From Chitinophaga pinensis (lineage in GTDB: Bacteria > Bacteroidota > Bacteroidia > SXHM01): a stretch of 34,047 nucleotides of DNA. Location: the NCBI GenBank assembly GCA_945889235.1, contig CAMDBK010000004.1, positions 1 through 34,047 of the forward strand. Direction: 5' to 3'. The stretch's first letter is position 1. The number at the start of each line of letters is the position of its first letter. The notes beneath the pieces were generated by a model, which was given only the letters and a program-made list of their open reading frames with translations, was not told the DNA's origin and did not search any database. The position numbers were made by a program, and so were the translations under genes. Positions 6,833-14,917 of this stretch are shown one piece after another.

Positions 6833-7984
6833 TTAATTTTTAACAACAAGTTTCTTTGACTCACTTTTCTGTGAAGAACTAATGTTCACAAAATATGTTC
6901 CATTCTCAAAACTTTCAAGAGGAATTTTTATTTGGTTTTTTCCTTCTGAAATCTCAGTTTCATAAGCAGCAAAAACCTGCGAAAACAAATTTGTAATTGT
7001 GATGCGGATTGTCTCAGGCTTGTTTGCTGAAATTTCAATATTCAGATTTTCTGTTGCCGGATTAGGGTAAACCGAAGCGCTTTCAAAATTGCTGACAGCC
7101 AATTCAATTCCTGTTGAAACCTGTGCCCAGCAATCAGTAATGGGTGTTGCTGTTGCGCTGTTTCCGCAGTAATTCAAACCATACATATCTTCGAGTGTGC
7201 GCAAAACATTGTAATGATCAATTGTTTCACTATAGCTTCCGGCAATAAGATTATCACCAATAAATACGGTAAGAATATGATTCAATGACACCCAGTTATC
7301 TTCATCAAAAGTTAAAATAAACAAACTGTTATTTGTTTTTGCCCATTGTATGTAGGCATCCATATTATTCTCAACCCAGGCATCTCCGTTTGAAATTGCA
7401 GAAGGCAAAAGGGCCGGGTCATGCATATCGTTTTCAAGATTCGGAATAACAAACGATAATGTTGGCAACTGTGAAAAATCACTTGGAAAATCAGCATAAG
7501 AAAGATGAAGTGATGAAGGAATTCCGTTAGTAGAAGCATTCATCCAGTTTACCCATGGAGAATGTTTGCGGGCATAAAGACCTGAGGTTTCTCCGTTAAA
7601 ACCTGTTGATGGTAAATCTTCTGAATAGCCTGCAAACGTAAAATTGTTGGCGAGCAATTCAGCGCCTAAATTACAGGTAATAAAGGGTTGACCGGCCGGA
7701 AGTCCGTCACCTGTTGAACCTTGATTATCACCCGAAAAAAGCATGATGTAATTAGGTTGGCTTGGATGAGTTAAGCCATAAGAATCAGTAAAGGTTGCTG
7801 CGTTTTGATCAGCAACCAGACTGTTGATGTAAGTAGCGTTTGACGAGCCTTGAATCTGTGAATAGCTGTGGTTTTCAAGTACGCATATAACAACATGATC
7901 GTATTGTGGAATAACTTGAGCAAATGACTGCCGAAGAAAAATAGAGAAAGCCAGAAATGTCAGAAATGAGTAAACTATTTTCAT
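6833..7984 (-). CDS. T9SS-exported phosphoesterase (acid-phosphatase-like)
   Basis: A 383-residue secreted protein. Residues 1-22 are a signal peptide (hydrophobic core FLTFLAFSIFL, ending SFA/Q). Residues 26-290 resemble the phosphoesterase family PF04185 (phospholipase C / AcpA-type acid phosphatases). E37-N38 in VLENHSY and D227-E228 in TFDEDN match the metal-binding pairs known from AcpA. THPSQPNY (72-79) and IPNLENDMHD (180-189) are further signatures, and S75 is a candidate nucleophile by position only. Residues from about 300 (SVYPNPATENLNIEI to KKLVVKN) form a type A T9SS sorting domain, so the enzyme is expected at the surface or in the medium. The substrate is unknown. It has its own promoter at 8011-8040. 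Confidence 0.85.
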   Translation of the reverse strand: MKIVYSFLTFLAFSIFLRQSFAQVIPQYDHVVICVLENHSYSQIQGSSNATYINSLVADQNAATFTDSYGLTHPSQPNYIMLFSGDNQGSTGDGLPAGQPFITCNLGAELLANNFTFAGYSEDLPSTGFNGETSGLYARKHSPWVNWMNASTNGIPSSLHLSYADFPSDFSQLPTLSFVIPNLENDMHDPALLPSAISNGDAWVENNMDAYIQWAKTNNSLFILTFDEDNWVSLNHILTVFIGDNLIAGSYSETIDHYNVLRTLEDMYGLNYCGNSATATPITDCWAQVSTGIELAVSNFESASVYPNPATENLNIEISANKPETIRITITNLFSQVFAAYETEISEGKNQIKIPLESFENGTYFVNISSSQKSESKKLVVKN

Positions 7985-8010
7985 CGTAAAATTGTAATAA
8001 TTGATTTCTG

Positions 8011-8040
8011 CAAAAGTAAGGTATTCGATAGAATTACGAA
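8011..8040 (-). promoter_or_regulatory. Promoter for the secreted phosphoesterase
   Basis: On the minus strand, TACTTTTG (8018-8011) is an exact TAnnTTTG -7 box. TTCG (8040-8037), one mismatch from TTTG, lies 18 nt upstream. The start codon is at 7984, giving a leader of about 20 nt. The -33 element overlaps the end of the permease gene that stops at 8034. The phosphoesterase therefore probably has independent transcription rather than being the last gene of the efflux operon. Confidence 0.6.
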
Positions 8041-9152
8041 GTCTTCTTGTAATTTCTGATTGCCCAGATATTAAGAACTAAACCAATGGCGGCAACTTTC
8101 AACAGATGCGGCAGAATATCTGTAAAGCCGCTACCCTTAAGCACTATCATGCGCATAACCTGAATAAAATAAGTAACAGGATTAAACCAGGTGATAACTT
8201 TTGTCCATTGAGGCATGCTGTCAATTGAAGTGAAGAGACCACTGAGCATAATGAAAATCATGATGAAGAAAAACGATAGAAACATGGCCTGCTGCTGAGT
8301 TTCGGAATACGTAGAAACAAGGAAGCCGAGCCCTAAAACAGATACGAGGTAAACAGCCGCAAAAAGATAAATGAGTCCAAGCTCTCCTTCAGGAACAATT
8401 CCGTAAACAACAAACCCTACTGTTAAGCCAATGCTGAGCACCACCATACCTAACACCCAAAACGGAATAAGTTTTCCGAGAATAAAATGATGTTTACGAA
8501 TAGGCGAAACATTCATCTGTTCAATGGTTCCCAATTCTTTTTCTTTTACAATGTTAAGCGCTGAAACATAGCCACCCATCATGGTTACCAGCACAGCAAG
8601 AATTCCGGGCACCATAAATATTTTATAATTCATGTAGGGATTATACCAGTTTGTTATAGCAATATCAATAACAGGAAAATTGCTGAATTTAGGAGGTTGC
8701 AGCCACTGTGTTCTTATGACAGAATTGAATTCGCGAATGATACCCAACACATAAGCCCCACCCAGGTTGGCTTTCACACCATTGATAGCATTGACCGAAA
8801 TAAAAAGTTTTTGTGAATCATCACGAATCAAGTTGCGCTCAAAGTTGGCAGGAATTTCAAGGATGACATCTGCTTTATCTTTTTCTATATACGAAAGACC
8901 TTTCTGGTAAGAGTCGGGAAAATCAACAAGTTTGAAATAACCGGATGCAGTAATTTTTGAAATCAGTTTTTGACTGTAGGTTGAGTGGTCGTGGTCAACA
9001 ATACAGAGCGAAACATTTTTTACTTCGTAATCAGCTGCAAGTGGCAGAATTAACAACTGAACAATTGGAACCATCAGCACCACAGCCAGTATGGATTTAT
9101 TCCTGAAAATCTGGCGGAACTCTTTTTGCAAAAGGAATCGTATGGTTCTCAT
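8034..9152 (-). CDS. ABC-2 type efflux permease (YbhR-like)
   Basis: A 372-residue inner-membrane subunit of an exporter. It has one N-terminal helix (near residues 21-40), a large extracytoplasmic domain (about 41-170) and five or more C-terminal helices, the ABC2_membrane_3 layout. The motif NIVKEKELGTIEQMNVSPI before the second helix is typical of YbhR/YbhS/YhhJ permeases. The start codon overlaps the end of the previous permease gene by 4 bp, indicating translational coupling and a heteromeric pair. It is the last gene of the seven-gene tetR-tolC-hlyD-ABC cluster. Confidence 0.9.
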   Translation of the reverse strand: MRTIRFLLQKEFRQIFRNKSILAVVLMVPIVQLLILPLAADYEVKNVSLCIVDHDHSTYSQKLISKITASGYFKLVDFPDSYQKGLSYIEKDKADVILEIPANFERNLIRDDSQKLFISVNAINGVKANLGGAYVLGIIREFNSVIRTQWLQPPKFSNFPVIDIAITNWYNPYMNYKIFMVPGILAVLVTMMGGYVSALNIVKEKELGTIEQMNVSPIRKHHFILGKLIPFWVLGMVVLSIGLTVGFVVYGIVPEGELGLIYLFAAVYLVSVLGLGFLVSTYSETQQQAMFLSFFFIMIFIMLSGLFTSIDSMPQWTKVITWFNPVTYFIQVMRMIVLKGSGFTDILPHLLKVAAIGLVLNIWAIRNYKKTS

Positions 9153-10255
9153 TCGAGTCGTTTTTTAAAATTTTTAAGACTTACTGCCAACAGAAAAAAT
9201 GTAATGCCAGTGAGAATAAGTGTTTCTTTCCAGATGGCTGAAAAACCAAGTCCTTTCACCATAACTGTTTTAACTATTATATAGAACCAGCGTGCAGGAA
9301 CTATATTTGAAATTATCTGAAGCGGCAGCGGAAAATTTTCAACCGGAAACATAAATCCGCTGAAAATTAACGTTGGCAACATCATACCCATCATGGAAAT
9401 CAGCATGGCTTCCTGCTGCGTTTTCGCCCGTATAGAAATCAGTAATCCAAGTGAGAGTGAAGTGATAATGAATAAAATACTTTCAAGAAAAAGTAACCAC
9501 ACGCTCCCAACAATTGGAAGGTCAAGCACAAAAACACTGAGCAATAAAATAGTTGCAACATTCACCAGTGAAAGCAACAGGTATGGTACTGCTTTTGAAA
9601 GTATAACAAGTATGGGGCGGTAGGGTGAAACAAGCAGCACTTCCATGGTTCCCATTTCTTTTTCGCGCACGATGGAAATGGAAGTCATCATCACGCAAAC
9701 GAGCATGAGAACCAACGCCATCACACCCGGCACAAAATTGTGCGCAGCTTTCAACTGCGGATTATACAGCATACGTATTTCTGTCGTAACACGAAGCGGG
9801 ATTTTAATATTATCCATCATTTGCCGCTGATAATCAGCAATGATGGTACTGAGATAATTGTTAATTGTATTGCCGGTATTCGGGTCCGAAGCATCCGAAA
9901 TAATCTGAATTTGTGCTTTGTTCAGGTGTTGCAAATCATTATCAAAATTTAAAGGAAAAATAATTGCGGCTTTTATTTTTCCTTCTTTGAAGGATTTTTC
10001 AATGTCACTGTAAGACAGTGTTATTTTTTCGGTATCGAAATATTCACTGGCTTCAATCTTGCGGATGATGGCATGAGAACTTTCATCATTTGCATAATCA
10101 CAAATAACAATTCGTGAATTCTTTACTTCGTTGGTAAGAGCAAAACCAAAGACCAGAATCTGCACAACAGGCAAGCCAAAAAGAATAAGCAGCGTTCTGC
10201 GGTCACGCAGAACGTGGGCAAATTCTTTTTTTATAAAAACTATAAACTGCTTCAT
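9149..10255 (-). CDS. ABC-2 type efflux permease (YbhS-like)
   Basis: A 368-residue paralogue of the following permease with the same plan: N-terminal helix (LLILFGLPVVQILVFGFAL, 22-40), extracytoplasmic domain, then about five helices. SIVREKEMGTMEVLLVSPYR matches the conserved cytoplasmic motif of ABC2_membrane_3 exporters, and the segment NIVPARWFYIIVKTVMVKG near the C-terminus is characteristic of YbhS/YhhJ relatives. It overlaps both the upstream ATPase gene (4 bp) and the downstream permease gene (4 bp). The two permeases probably form the heterodimeric channel. Confidence 0.9.
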   Translation of the reverse strand: MKQFIVFIKKEFAHVLRDRRTLLILFGLPVVQILVFGFALTNEVKNSRIVICDYANDESSHAIIRKIEASEYFDTEKITLSYSDIEKSFKEGKIKAAIIFPLNFDNDLQHLNKAQIQIISDASDPNTGNTINNYLSTIIADYQRQMMDNIKIPLRVTTEIRMLYNPQLKAAHNFVPGVMALVLMLVCVMMTSISIVREKEMGTMEVLLVSPYRPILVILSKAVPYLLLSLVNVATILLLSVFVLDLPIVGSVWLLFLESILFIITSLSLGLLISIRAKTQQEAMLISMMGMMLPTLIFSGFMFPVENFPLPLQIISNIVPARWFYIIVKTVMVKGLGFSAIWKETLILTGITFFLLAVSLKNFKKRLE

Positions 10256-10995
10256 ATAACTGCTTTCTTAGCTCCACGTGCGAGCATGTAAAAGACTTCA
10301 TCCATAGATGAAACATTAAACTTTTCTTTCAGTTTTCGCGGTGCATCCAATGCTTCAATGCGTCCGTCAACCATAATGGAAACCCGGTTGCAGTATTCTG
10401 CTTCATCCATATAGTGCGTTGTTACAAAAACAGTCACACCTTTAGCTGATGCTTCATAAATCATTTCCCAGAATTGTCTGCGGGTTACCGGATCTACTCC
10501 TCCGGTGGGTTCATCCAGAAAAATAATTTGCGGGCTGTGAATCAACGCAACAGAAAAAGCAAGCTTCTGTTTCCAGCCCAGTGGTAACGCACCAACCAGC
10601 TTTTTTATTTCGCTGTGCAAACCAAGGCGCTCAATTAATTCCTCACTTTTTTCTTTGATTTGTTTATTAGTAAGCCCGTAAATTCCTGCATAGAATTTTA
10701 TGTTTTCTATCACCGATAAATCTTCATAAAGTGAAAAACGCTGGCTCATATAACCAATGTTTTTTTTGATGTCTTCTGTTTGTTTGTAAACATCAAAACC
10801 AACCACAGAAGCCGCACCGGATGTGGGAATTGAAAGGCCACACAACATACGCATCGCAGTTGTTTTGCCTGCACCGTTTGCACCAAGAAAACCAAATATT
10901 TCGCCTTTTGTTACTTCAAAACTTATTTCATCCACTGCAGTGAAATCACCAAATCGCTTGGTCAGTTTTTCCACTTTTATTACCTGTTCTTCCAT
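10252..10995 (-). CDS. ABC exporter ATPase, YbhF C-terminal-half-like
   Basis: A 247-residue nucleotide-binding subunit. Walker A is FGFLGANGAGKTTAMRML (residues about 34-51), and Walker B with D-loop is IIFLDEPTGGVDPVTRRQFW. The ABC signature is the non-canonical LPLGWKQKLA instead of LSGG. That variant is typical of the second nucleotide-binding domain of YbhF/YhiH-type exporters, which fits this being the partner of the canonical ATPase encoded just upstream (gap 1 bp). An H-loop is present in VFVTTHYMDEAEYC. Confidence 0.93.
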   Translation of the reverse strand: MEEQVIKVEKLTKRFGDFTAVDEISFEVTKGEIFGFLGANGAGKTTAMRMLCGLSIPTSGAASVVGFDVYKQTEDIKKNIGYMSQRFSLYEDLSVIENIKFYAGIYGLTNKQIKEKSEELIERLGLHSEIKKLVGALPLGWKQKLAFSVALIHSPQIIFLDEPTGGVDPVTRRQFWEMIYEASAKGVTVFVTTHYMDEAEYCNRVSIMVDGRIEALDAPRKLKEKFNVSSMDEVFYMLARGAKKAVI

Positions 10996-10996
10996 C

Positions 10997-11908
10997 CTAT
11001 TGTTGCATTAATGAAATAAAACAATCTTCAATTCCTGGGTTGATTTTTTTCATCTCAACTTCACGCTGGTTGCGGCTTTCAAGATATTGCAATGTTTCGG
11101 TGCGGTTGTTTTCATTCTTTGTTTTAAAAGAAAGATGTAATGAATCGCCAAAGGCGTAACAACTTTCTGTCAGTTCAAATTGGCGAAGGTCACTAAGCAA
11201 TGTATGCATGGAAGGCGAGGCAACGGCCCATAATTCATTTTTATAATCCTTAATAATATTTTCAGGAGATTCAACCGACATTATTTTACCATTTTGCATC
11301 AATGCAATCCGGTCGCAAAGGTTTGCTTCATCCATATAAGGCGTGGAAACAACAATCGTAATCCCTTGCTCTTTCAGTCGTTTCAGCATATTCCAGAATT
11401 CTTTTCTTGAAACCGGATCAACACCTGTTGTTGGTTCGTCAAGAAAAAGCACAACAGGTTTATGAATGAGTGCGCAGCAAAGTGCCAGCTTCTGTTTCAT
11501 CCCACCTGAAAGTTTTCCAGCTCTGCGATCTTTGAAAGGTTCAAGCTGAACATAAATATCTTTAACAAGATGATAATTTTCCTGAATTTTAGTTCCGAAA
11601 AGTGTAGCAAAAAATTCAAGGTTTTCTTCCACAGATAAGTCCTGGTAAAGGGAGAATCTTCCCGGCATATAGCCTATGTTATTTCTGATTTTATGATAGT
11701 CATTAACAACATCCCAACCATTCACTGATGCCGTACCGGAATCAGCCAACAGCAGCGTAGCAAGAATTCTGAAGATACTTGATTTACCCGCGCCATCAGG
11801 CCCTATCAAACCAAATAACTCTCCTTCACTCACAGAAAAACTCACGCTGTCAACTGCAAGTACAGAGCCCTTGTTGTAAGTTTTTCGGATGTTATTTAGT
11901 TCAACCAT
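10997..11908 (-). CDS. ABC exporter ATPase, YbhF N-terminal-half-like
   Basis: A 303-residue nucleotide-binding subunit with Walker A FGLIGPDGAGKSSIFRIL, a canonical signature KLSGGMKQKLALCCAL and Walker B VVLFLDEPTTGVDPVSRKEF. The H-loop position reads VVSTPYMDEANLC, so the usual switch histidine is replaced by proline; the histidine is kept in the partner ATPase. The last 90 residues form the C-terminal extension seen in DrrA/YbhF-like ATPases. With the next gene it makes up a split version of E. coli's fused double ATPase YbhF. It is separated from the hlyD-like gene by 110 bp holding a palindromic repeat. Confidence 0.93.
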   Translation of the reverse strand: MVELNNIRKTYNKGSVLAVDSVSFSVSEGELFGLIGPDGAGKSSIFRILATLLLADSGTASVNGWDVVNDYHKIRNNIGYMPGRFSLYQDLSVEENLEFFATLFGTKIQENYHLVKDIYVQLEPFKDRRAGKLSGGMKQKLALCCALIHKPVVLFLDEPTTGVDPVSRKEFWNMLKRLKEQGITIVVSTPYMDEANLCDRIALMQNGKIMSVESPENIIKDYKNELWAVASPSMHTLLSDLRQFELTESCYAFGDSLHLSFKTKNENNRTETLQYLESRNQREVEMKKINPGIEDCFISLMQQ

Positions 11909-11913
11909 GGCAT

Positions 11914-12019
11914 TGGGCTGTTGGCTATTAGCTGTTGGCTGATAGCTTATAAATTAATTGCATTATATATTTTCTTTTCATACTATTTTGCTAATAACTA
12001 AAAGCTATCAGCGAATGGC
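11914..12019. repeat. Palindromic repeat inside the efflux operon
   Basis: The gap between the hlyD-like and ATPase genes carries an inverted repeat: 11931-11948 pairs with 12002-12019 at 15 of 18 positions (shared core GCTGATAGCTT), with a 53-nt AT-rich middle. Extra degenerate copies of the motif GGCTATTAGCTGTTGGC and GCTAATAACTAAAAGC flank the core. The right arm reaches the stop codon of the hlyD-like gene (TAG at 12021-12019 on the minus strand). It is probably an interspersed element, and all other gene joints in the operon are tight or overlapping. Confidence 0.7.
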
Positions 12020-12912
12020 TATAACTTCACTTCACCATACATTCCTAACTTCAAAAAACCATCATTCTTCACTTTAATTTTAATTGCATAAACAAGATTG
12101 GAGCGCTCATCTTTTGTCATAATTGTTTTGGGAGTAAACTCTGCTTTATCACTTATCCATGTGATTTCACCGGCATATTCTTTATAATTTTCTGCTCCAT
12201 CATCCACAAAAACTTTCACCTGTTGGGCAAGTTTAATCTGTGATAGCTGGCTTCCGCTGATGTAAGCGCGAAGAATAATTTCACTGAGGTCGGCAATTTT
12301 ATACAATGGTTTTCCGGGAGCAGCAACTTCATTTGGCTCCACATATTTTGCAAGTACAGTTCCGTTAACAGGATTGACAATTCTACATTTCCCCAATTGG
12401 TCATTCAATTGCTCAATCTGCACATAAAGCGGCTGCGTTTCCTGCGTAATACCGTTCACAGTTATTTTAAGTGTGGATTGAAGCGCTTCTTTTTGTTTGC
12501 TGATCACATTGATTTGTGCTGTAACATCATCCAATTGTTTTTGAGTTCCCGCATTGGCAGCGACAAGAGTTGTCATGCGTTGCTTTTCTTTTTCAACTGA
12601 TAGCAATTGTTCTTCCAACGCACCAAGTTGAGTGGAAACATCCGGGCGTTTGCTGAGAACCGCATTAATGCTTGCCAGCAATTGTTTCTTTTTCAGATAT
12701 AACTGAATTGAATCAATGTAGCCGATTGGTTGACCGGCTTTTAATTCCTGACTTTCGCTAACACTAAATTCTTTAATTGTTCCTGCAGCTTCTGCAGAAA
12801 TAATGGTTTCCTGCGCTTCAAAAGAACCTGAGGCATCGTACTTTTTTTCTGTGTTTTTGCATGATGCAACTATGGCAACTGCAAGGATAGGAATGATGTA
12901 TTTTAGTTTCAT
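12019..12912 (-). CDS. HlyD/YbhG-like membrane-fusion lipoprotein
   Basis: A 297-residue periplasmic adaptor linking the ABC permeases to the TolC channel. The N-terminus is a lipoprotein signal with lipobox VASC and modified Cys18. Two beta-rich half-motifs flank a coiled-coil: residues 28-80 (AQETIISAEAAGTIKEFSV, GQPIGYID) and about 175-215 (CRIVNPVNGTVLAKYVEPNE, GKPLYKIADLS). Between them are long helices rich in Leu, Gln and Lys (about 80-165). The C-terminal beta-barrel carries the basic motif VKVFVDDGAE. The layout matches the HlyD/YbhG family. It lies 15 bp downstream of the tolC-like gene. Confidence 0.92.
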   Translation of the reverse strand: MKLKYIIPILAVAIVASCKNTEKKYDASGSFEAQETIISAEAAGTIKEFSVSESQELKAGQPIGYIDSIQLYLKKKQLLASINAVLSKRPDVSTQLGALEEQLLSVEKEKQRMTTLVAANAGTQKQLDDVTAQINVISKQKEALQSTLKITVNGITQETQPLYVQIEQLNDQLGKCRIVNPVNGTVLAKYVEPNEVAAPGKPLYKIADLSEIILRAYISGSQLSQIKLAQQVKVFVDDGAENYKEYAGEITWISDKAEFTPKTIMTKDERSNLVYAIKIKVKNDGFLKLGMYGEVKL

Positions 12913-12927
12913 GTTGTGTTGTTTTTA

Positions 12928-14187
12928 TCAGTTTCCGGAAGTGGTTTTATAATTATAGCCTGCCATAAGCAGTTGAATTTCGTGTACTAAAAGATTTTGT
13001 CTTGCCTGGTCTTCAGCATTTACCTCGCGCAGATAATCATTGGAACTAATCACACCATTTTCCAGTTGAACCTTTGAGGTATTCTTGATTTCTGTTCTCA
13101 GTTCAATAAGCTGATTATCCACATGCATCAATTCGCGGAACTTATTTAACTCTGTGTTTTGTTGCGTTAACGCAAGATTGGTATTGAACAAAAAAACTTC
13201 TTTCTGAACATCAATCATTTTGCGGTTTACATCCAGTAATTGGCGTTCATTTTTCATGGTGTAAAATCCTGACAATGCCCAGTTGAAGCGCACTCCGCCA
13301 ATGTAGTATGTATCAAATTTATTGTTCAGCATGTTTAGTGCCGGCCTGCCATAACCTGCCTGTCCGAACAAACCAAGTCTCGGTAAATTTTTTCGCGTGA
13401 TTAATTTTGATTGTGCATCAATGTATTTATTCTGAACCTCAAATAATTTCAGTTCAGTACGATTGATTGTTGCCACAAATGATTCTGAAATTTGTGGCTC
13501 ATCAAGAGTTGTGTTTTCATTCAAGGTCTGATTTATAAAAAGTCCCAACACATCAAGAAATCCTTTTCGAGCTGATTTTAACTCAATTTCTTTCTGTTCT
13601 GCTTTCAGTAATTCGGCTTTTAAAACATCTGCGTTTGTTTTGAGTGCAACGCCATTTTTAATTCCTGCATTTACTTTCTCCATCCCGGTATTAACATCTT
13701 TTCTCAAGAGTTCAACCTGAGTAAGTTGACCGTCAATTAATAAGACTCCAAAAAATAATTGATTAATTCGTTCCCTGAGTTTATATAATTCCACTTCAAT
13801 TTTTTCCTGCTCCACTTCAGCATTTGACTGCATGATTTTCTTTTGTTGACTTATTACTCCGCCATCATAAATCACCTGGCTAACATCTGCATAGAGTTTG
13901 TATTGGTCTTTACTCAGTTTTTCAACATTAGGAACATTAATTGGTAAGCCCGTGACATCGGATTGATAGGTTGCCTGTCCGTTTACTGAAAACTGCGGCA
14001 GATAACCTTTTGATGCATTCTGAACTGTATAATCAGCAGTCTTTGAAATCAACTCCATCTGTTTCACCAGCGGATAATTTTTCTTTGCAAGGTCGTAGCA
14101 CTGTTCAATGTTCAGTTTTGTTTGCGCTTGCAAAACAACTGAAGAGAATAAGAGCAATAGCGACAGGATAAATCTGAATTTGTTCAT
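12928..14187 (-). CDS. TolC-family outer-membrane efflux protein
   Basis: A 419-residue outer-membrane channel protein. Residues 1-21 are a signal peptide ending LQAQ. The rest is the two-fold repeated TolC plan of long heptad-rich helices (AELLKAEQKEIELKSARKG and TNLALTQQNTELNKFREL) with short beta-strand segments such as RLGLFGQAGYGRP and YYIGGVRFNWALSG. The start at 14187 follows the TetR gene by 46 bp and directly follows a TetR-type operator at 14203-14218. It provides the exit duct for the ABC exporter encoded downstream. Confidence 0.92.
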   Translation of the reverse strand: MNKFRFILSLLLLFSSVVLQAQTKLNIEQCYDLAKKNYPLVKQMELISKTADYTVQNASKGYLPQFSVNGQATYQSDVTGLPINVPNVEKLSKDQYKLYADVSQVIYDGGVISQQKKIMQSNAEVEQEKIEVELYKLRERINQLFFGVLLIDGQLTQVELLRKDVNTGMEKVNAGIKNGVALKTNADVLKAELLKAEQKEIELKSARKGFLDVLGLFINQTLNENTTLDEPQISESFVATINRTELKLFEVQNKYIDAQSKLITRKNLPRLGLFGQAGYGRPALNMLNNKFDTYYIGGVRFNWALSGFYTMKNERQLLDVNRKMIDVQKEVFLFNTNLALTQQNTELNKFRELMHVDNQLIELRTEIKNTSKVQLENGVISSNDYLREVNAEDQARQNLLVHEIQLLMAGYNYKTTSGN

Positions 14188-14202
14188 TTTTGATTATTTA
14201 AT

Positions 14203-14218
14203 TTAACCATTCAGTTAA
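14203..14218. promoter_or_regulatory. TetR-type operator upstream of tolC-like gene
   Basis: TTAACCATTCAGTTAA is an imperfect palindrome (TTAAC...GTTAA) in the 46-bp gap between the TetR and tolC-like genes. It matches the operator at 14858-14873 at 14 of 16 positions, and both are followed by TG. A shared motif in front of the regulator and in front of its first target is the expected pattern for an autoregulated TetR efflux operon. No TAnnTTTG promoter is obvious beside it. Confidence 0.65.
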
Positions 14219-14233
14219 TGTAATTATATATTA

Positions 14234-14854
14234 TTATTTCTTAATAGAATTAATGATAAACAACGCAACTTCATTTTTCCGTTGTTCCAAAATCATGCGG
14301 TATTGAAGCTCATCAAAACCAAAAACAAATTGTATCATCGGCTTTCCTAAATACGGGAAAACACAGAGTGAAATTGTATTCATAAGAAGTGTAACCGGGC
14401 TGATAGGAATTATCTTTCCTTTTGCTACTTCATCCTGCATTTGCTGAATGAATTTATTCACCTTTAATCCTCCATGAGTTAAAGGAGCTAATTTTTCTAT
14501 AAAACGCTCGGGATGGCTTGATAATTCATTAACTACAAACAAAGGAAGGAAAGGATTTTCACTCAACATTGCCAGATATTCGGCAACAAATTTTTCAATC
14601 TTAACAAACAATTTATCATCTGAATCAATGATGGAGTTAATCTTCGGCATCATCTTCTGAACATTCTCCATAAAAATGAGTTCAAACAGCTGATCTTTGC
14701 TACGGAAATAATAATGCAACAACGCTTTATTAATCTTTGCTTCATTTGCTATGTCTTGCATGCGTGCACCTGCATAACCTTTCTGAACAAAAATCTTTTT
14801 TGCGGCTGCTTTAATCCGTTCCTCTGTTGTAGCGCTTATTTTTTTTAATCTCAT
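14234..14854 (-). CDS. TetR/AcrR-family transcriptional regulator
   Basis: A 206-residue DNA-binding repressor. Residues 10-55 form the TetR helix-turn-helix: EERIKAAAKKIFVQKGYAG, then MQDIANEAKINKALLHYYFR with the conserved YYF-x-SKDQLF ending. The rest is an all-helical ligand-binding and dimerisation domain with no recognisable ligand motif. It is the first gene of the efflux cluster, like the CecR regulator near E. coli ybhGFSR. Operators at 14858-14873 and 14203-14218 suggest that it represses itself and the tolC-hlyD-ABC genes until an exported compound binds. Confidence 0.93.
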   Translation of the reverse strand: MRLKKISATTEERIKAAAKKIFVQKGYAGARMQDIANEAKINKALLHYYFRSKDQLFELIFMENVQKMMPKINSIIDSDDKLFVKIEKFVAEYLAMLSENPFLPLFVVNELSSHPERFIEKLAPLTHGGLKVNKFIQQMQDEVAKGKIIPISPVTLLMNTISLCVFPYLGKPMIQFVFGFDELQYRMILEQRKNEVALFIINSIKK

Positions 14855-14857
14855 GGT

Positions 14858-14873
14858 TTAACCATTTGGTTAA
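14858..14873. promoter_or_regulatory. TetR-type operator upstream of the tetR gene
   Basis: TTAACCATTTGGTTAA has perfect 7-bp arms (TTAACCA/TGGTTAA) around a 2-bp centre. It begins 4 bp upstream of the regulator's start codon and sits just downstream of the candidate promoter at 14880-14911, where bound protein would block the start of transcription. A near copy lies at 14203-14218. Confidence 0.7.
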
Positions 14874-14879
14874 TGACTG

Positions 14880-14911
14880 CAAATGAATAAACTATTTTTC
14901 AATCTGCCAAA
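14880..14911 (-). promoter_or_regulatory. Candidate promoter for the tetR-efflux operon
   Basis: On the minus strand, TTTG (14911-14908) is followed after 20 nt by TTCATTTG (14887-14880), one mismatch from TAnnTTTG. The predicted transcription start falls at the edge of the operator 14858-14873. The spacing is right, but the first-position A of the -7 box is missing. Confidence 0.45.
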
Positions 14912-14917
14912 TAATAT

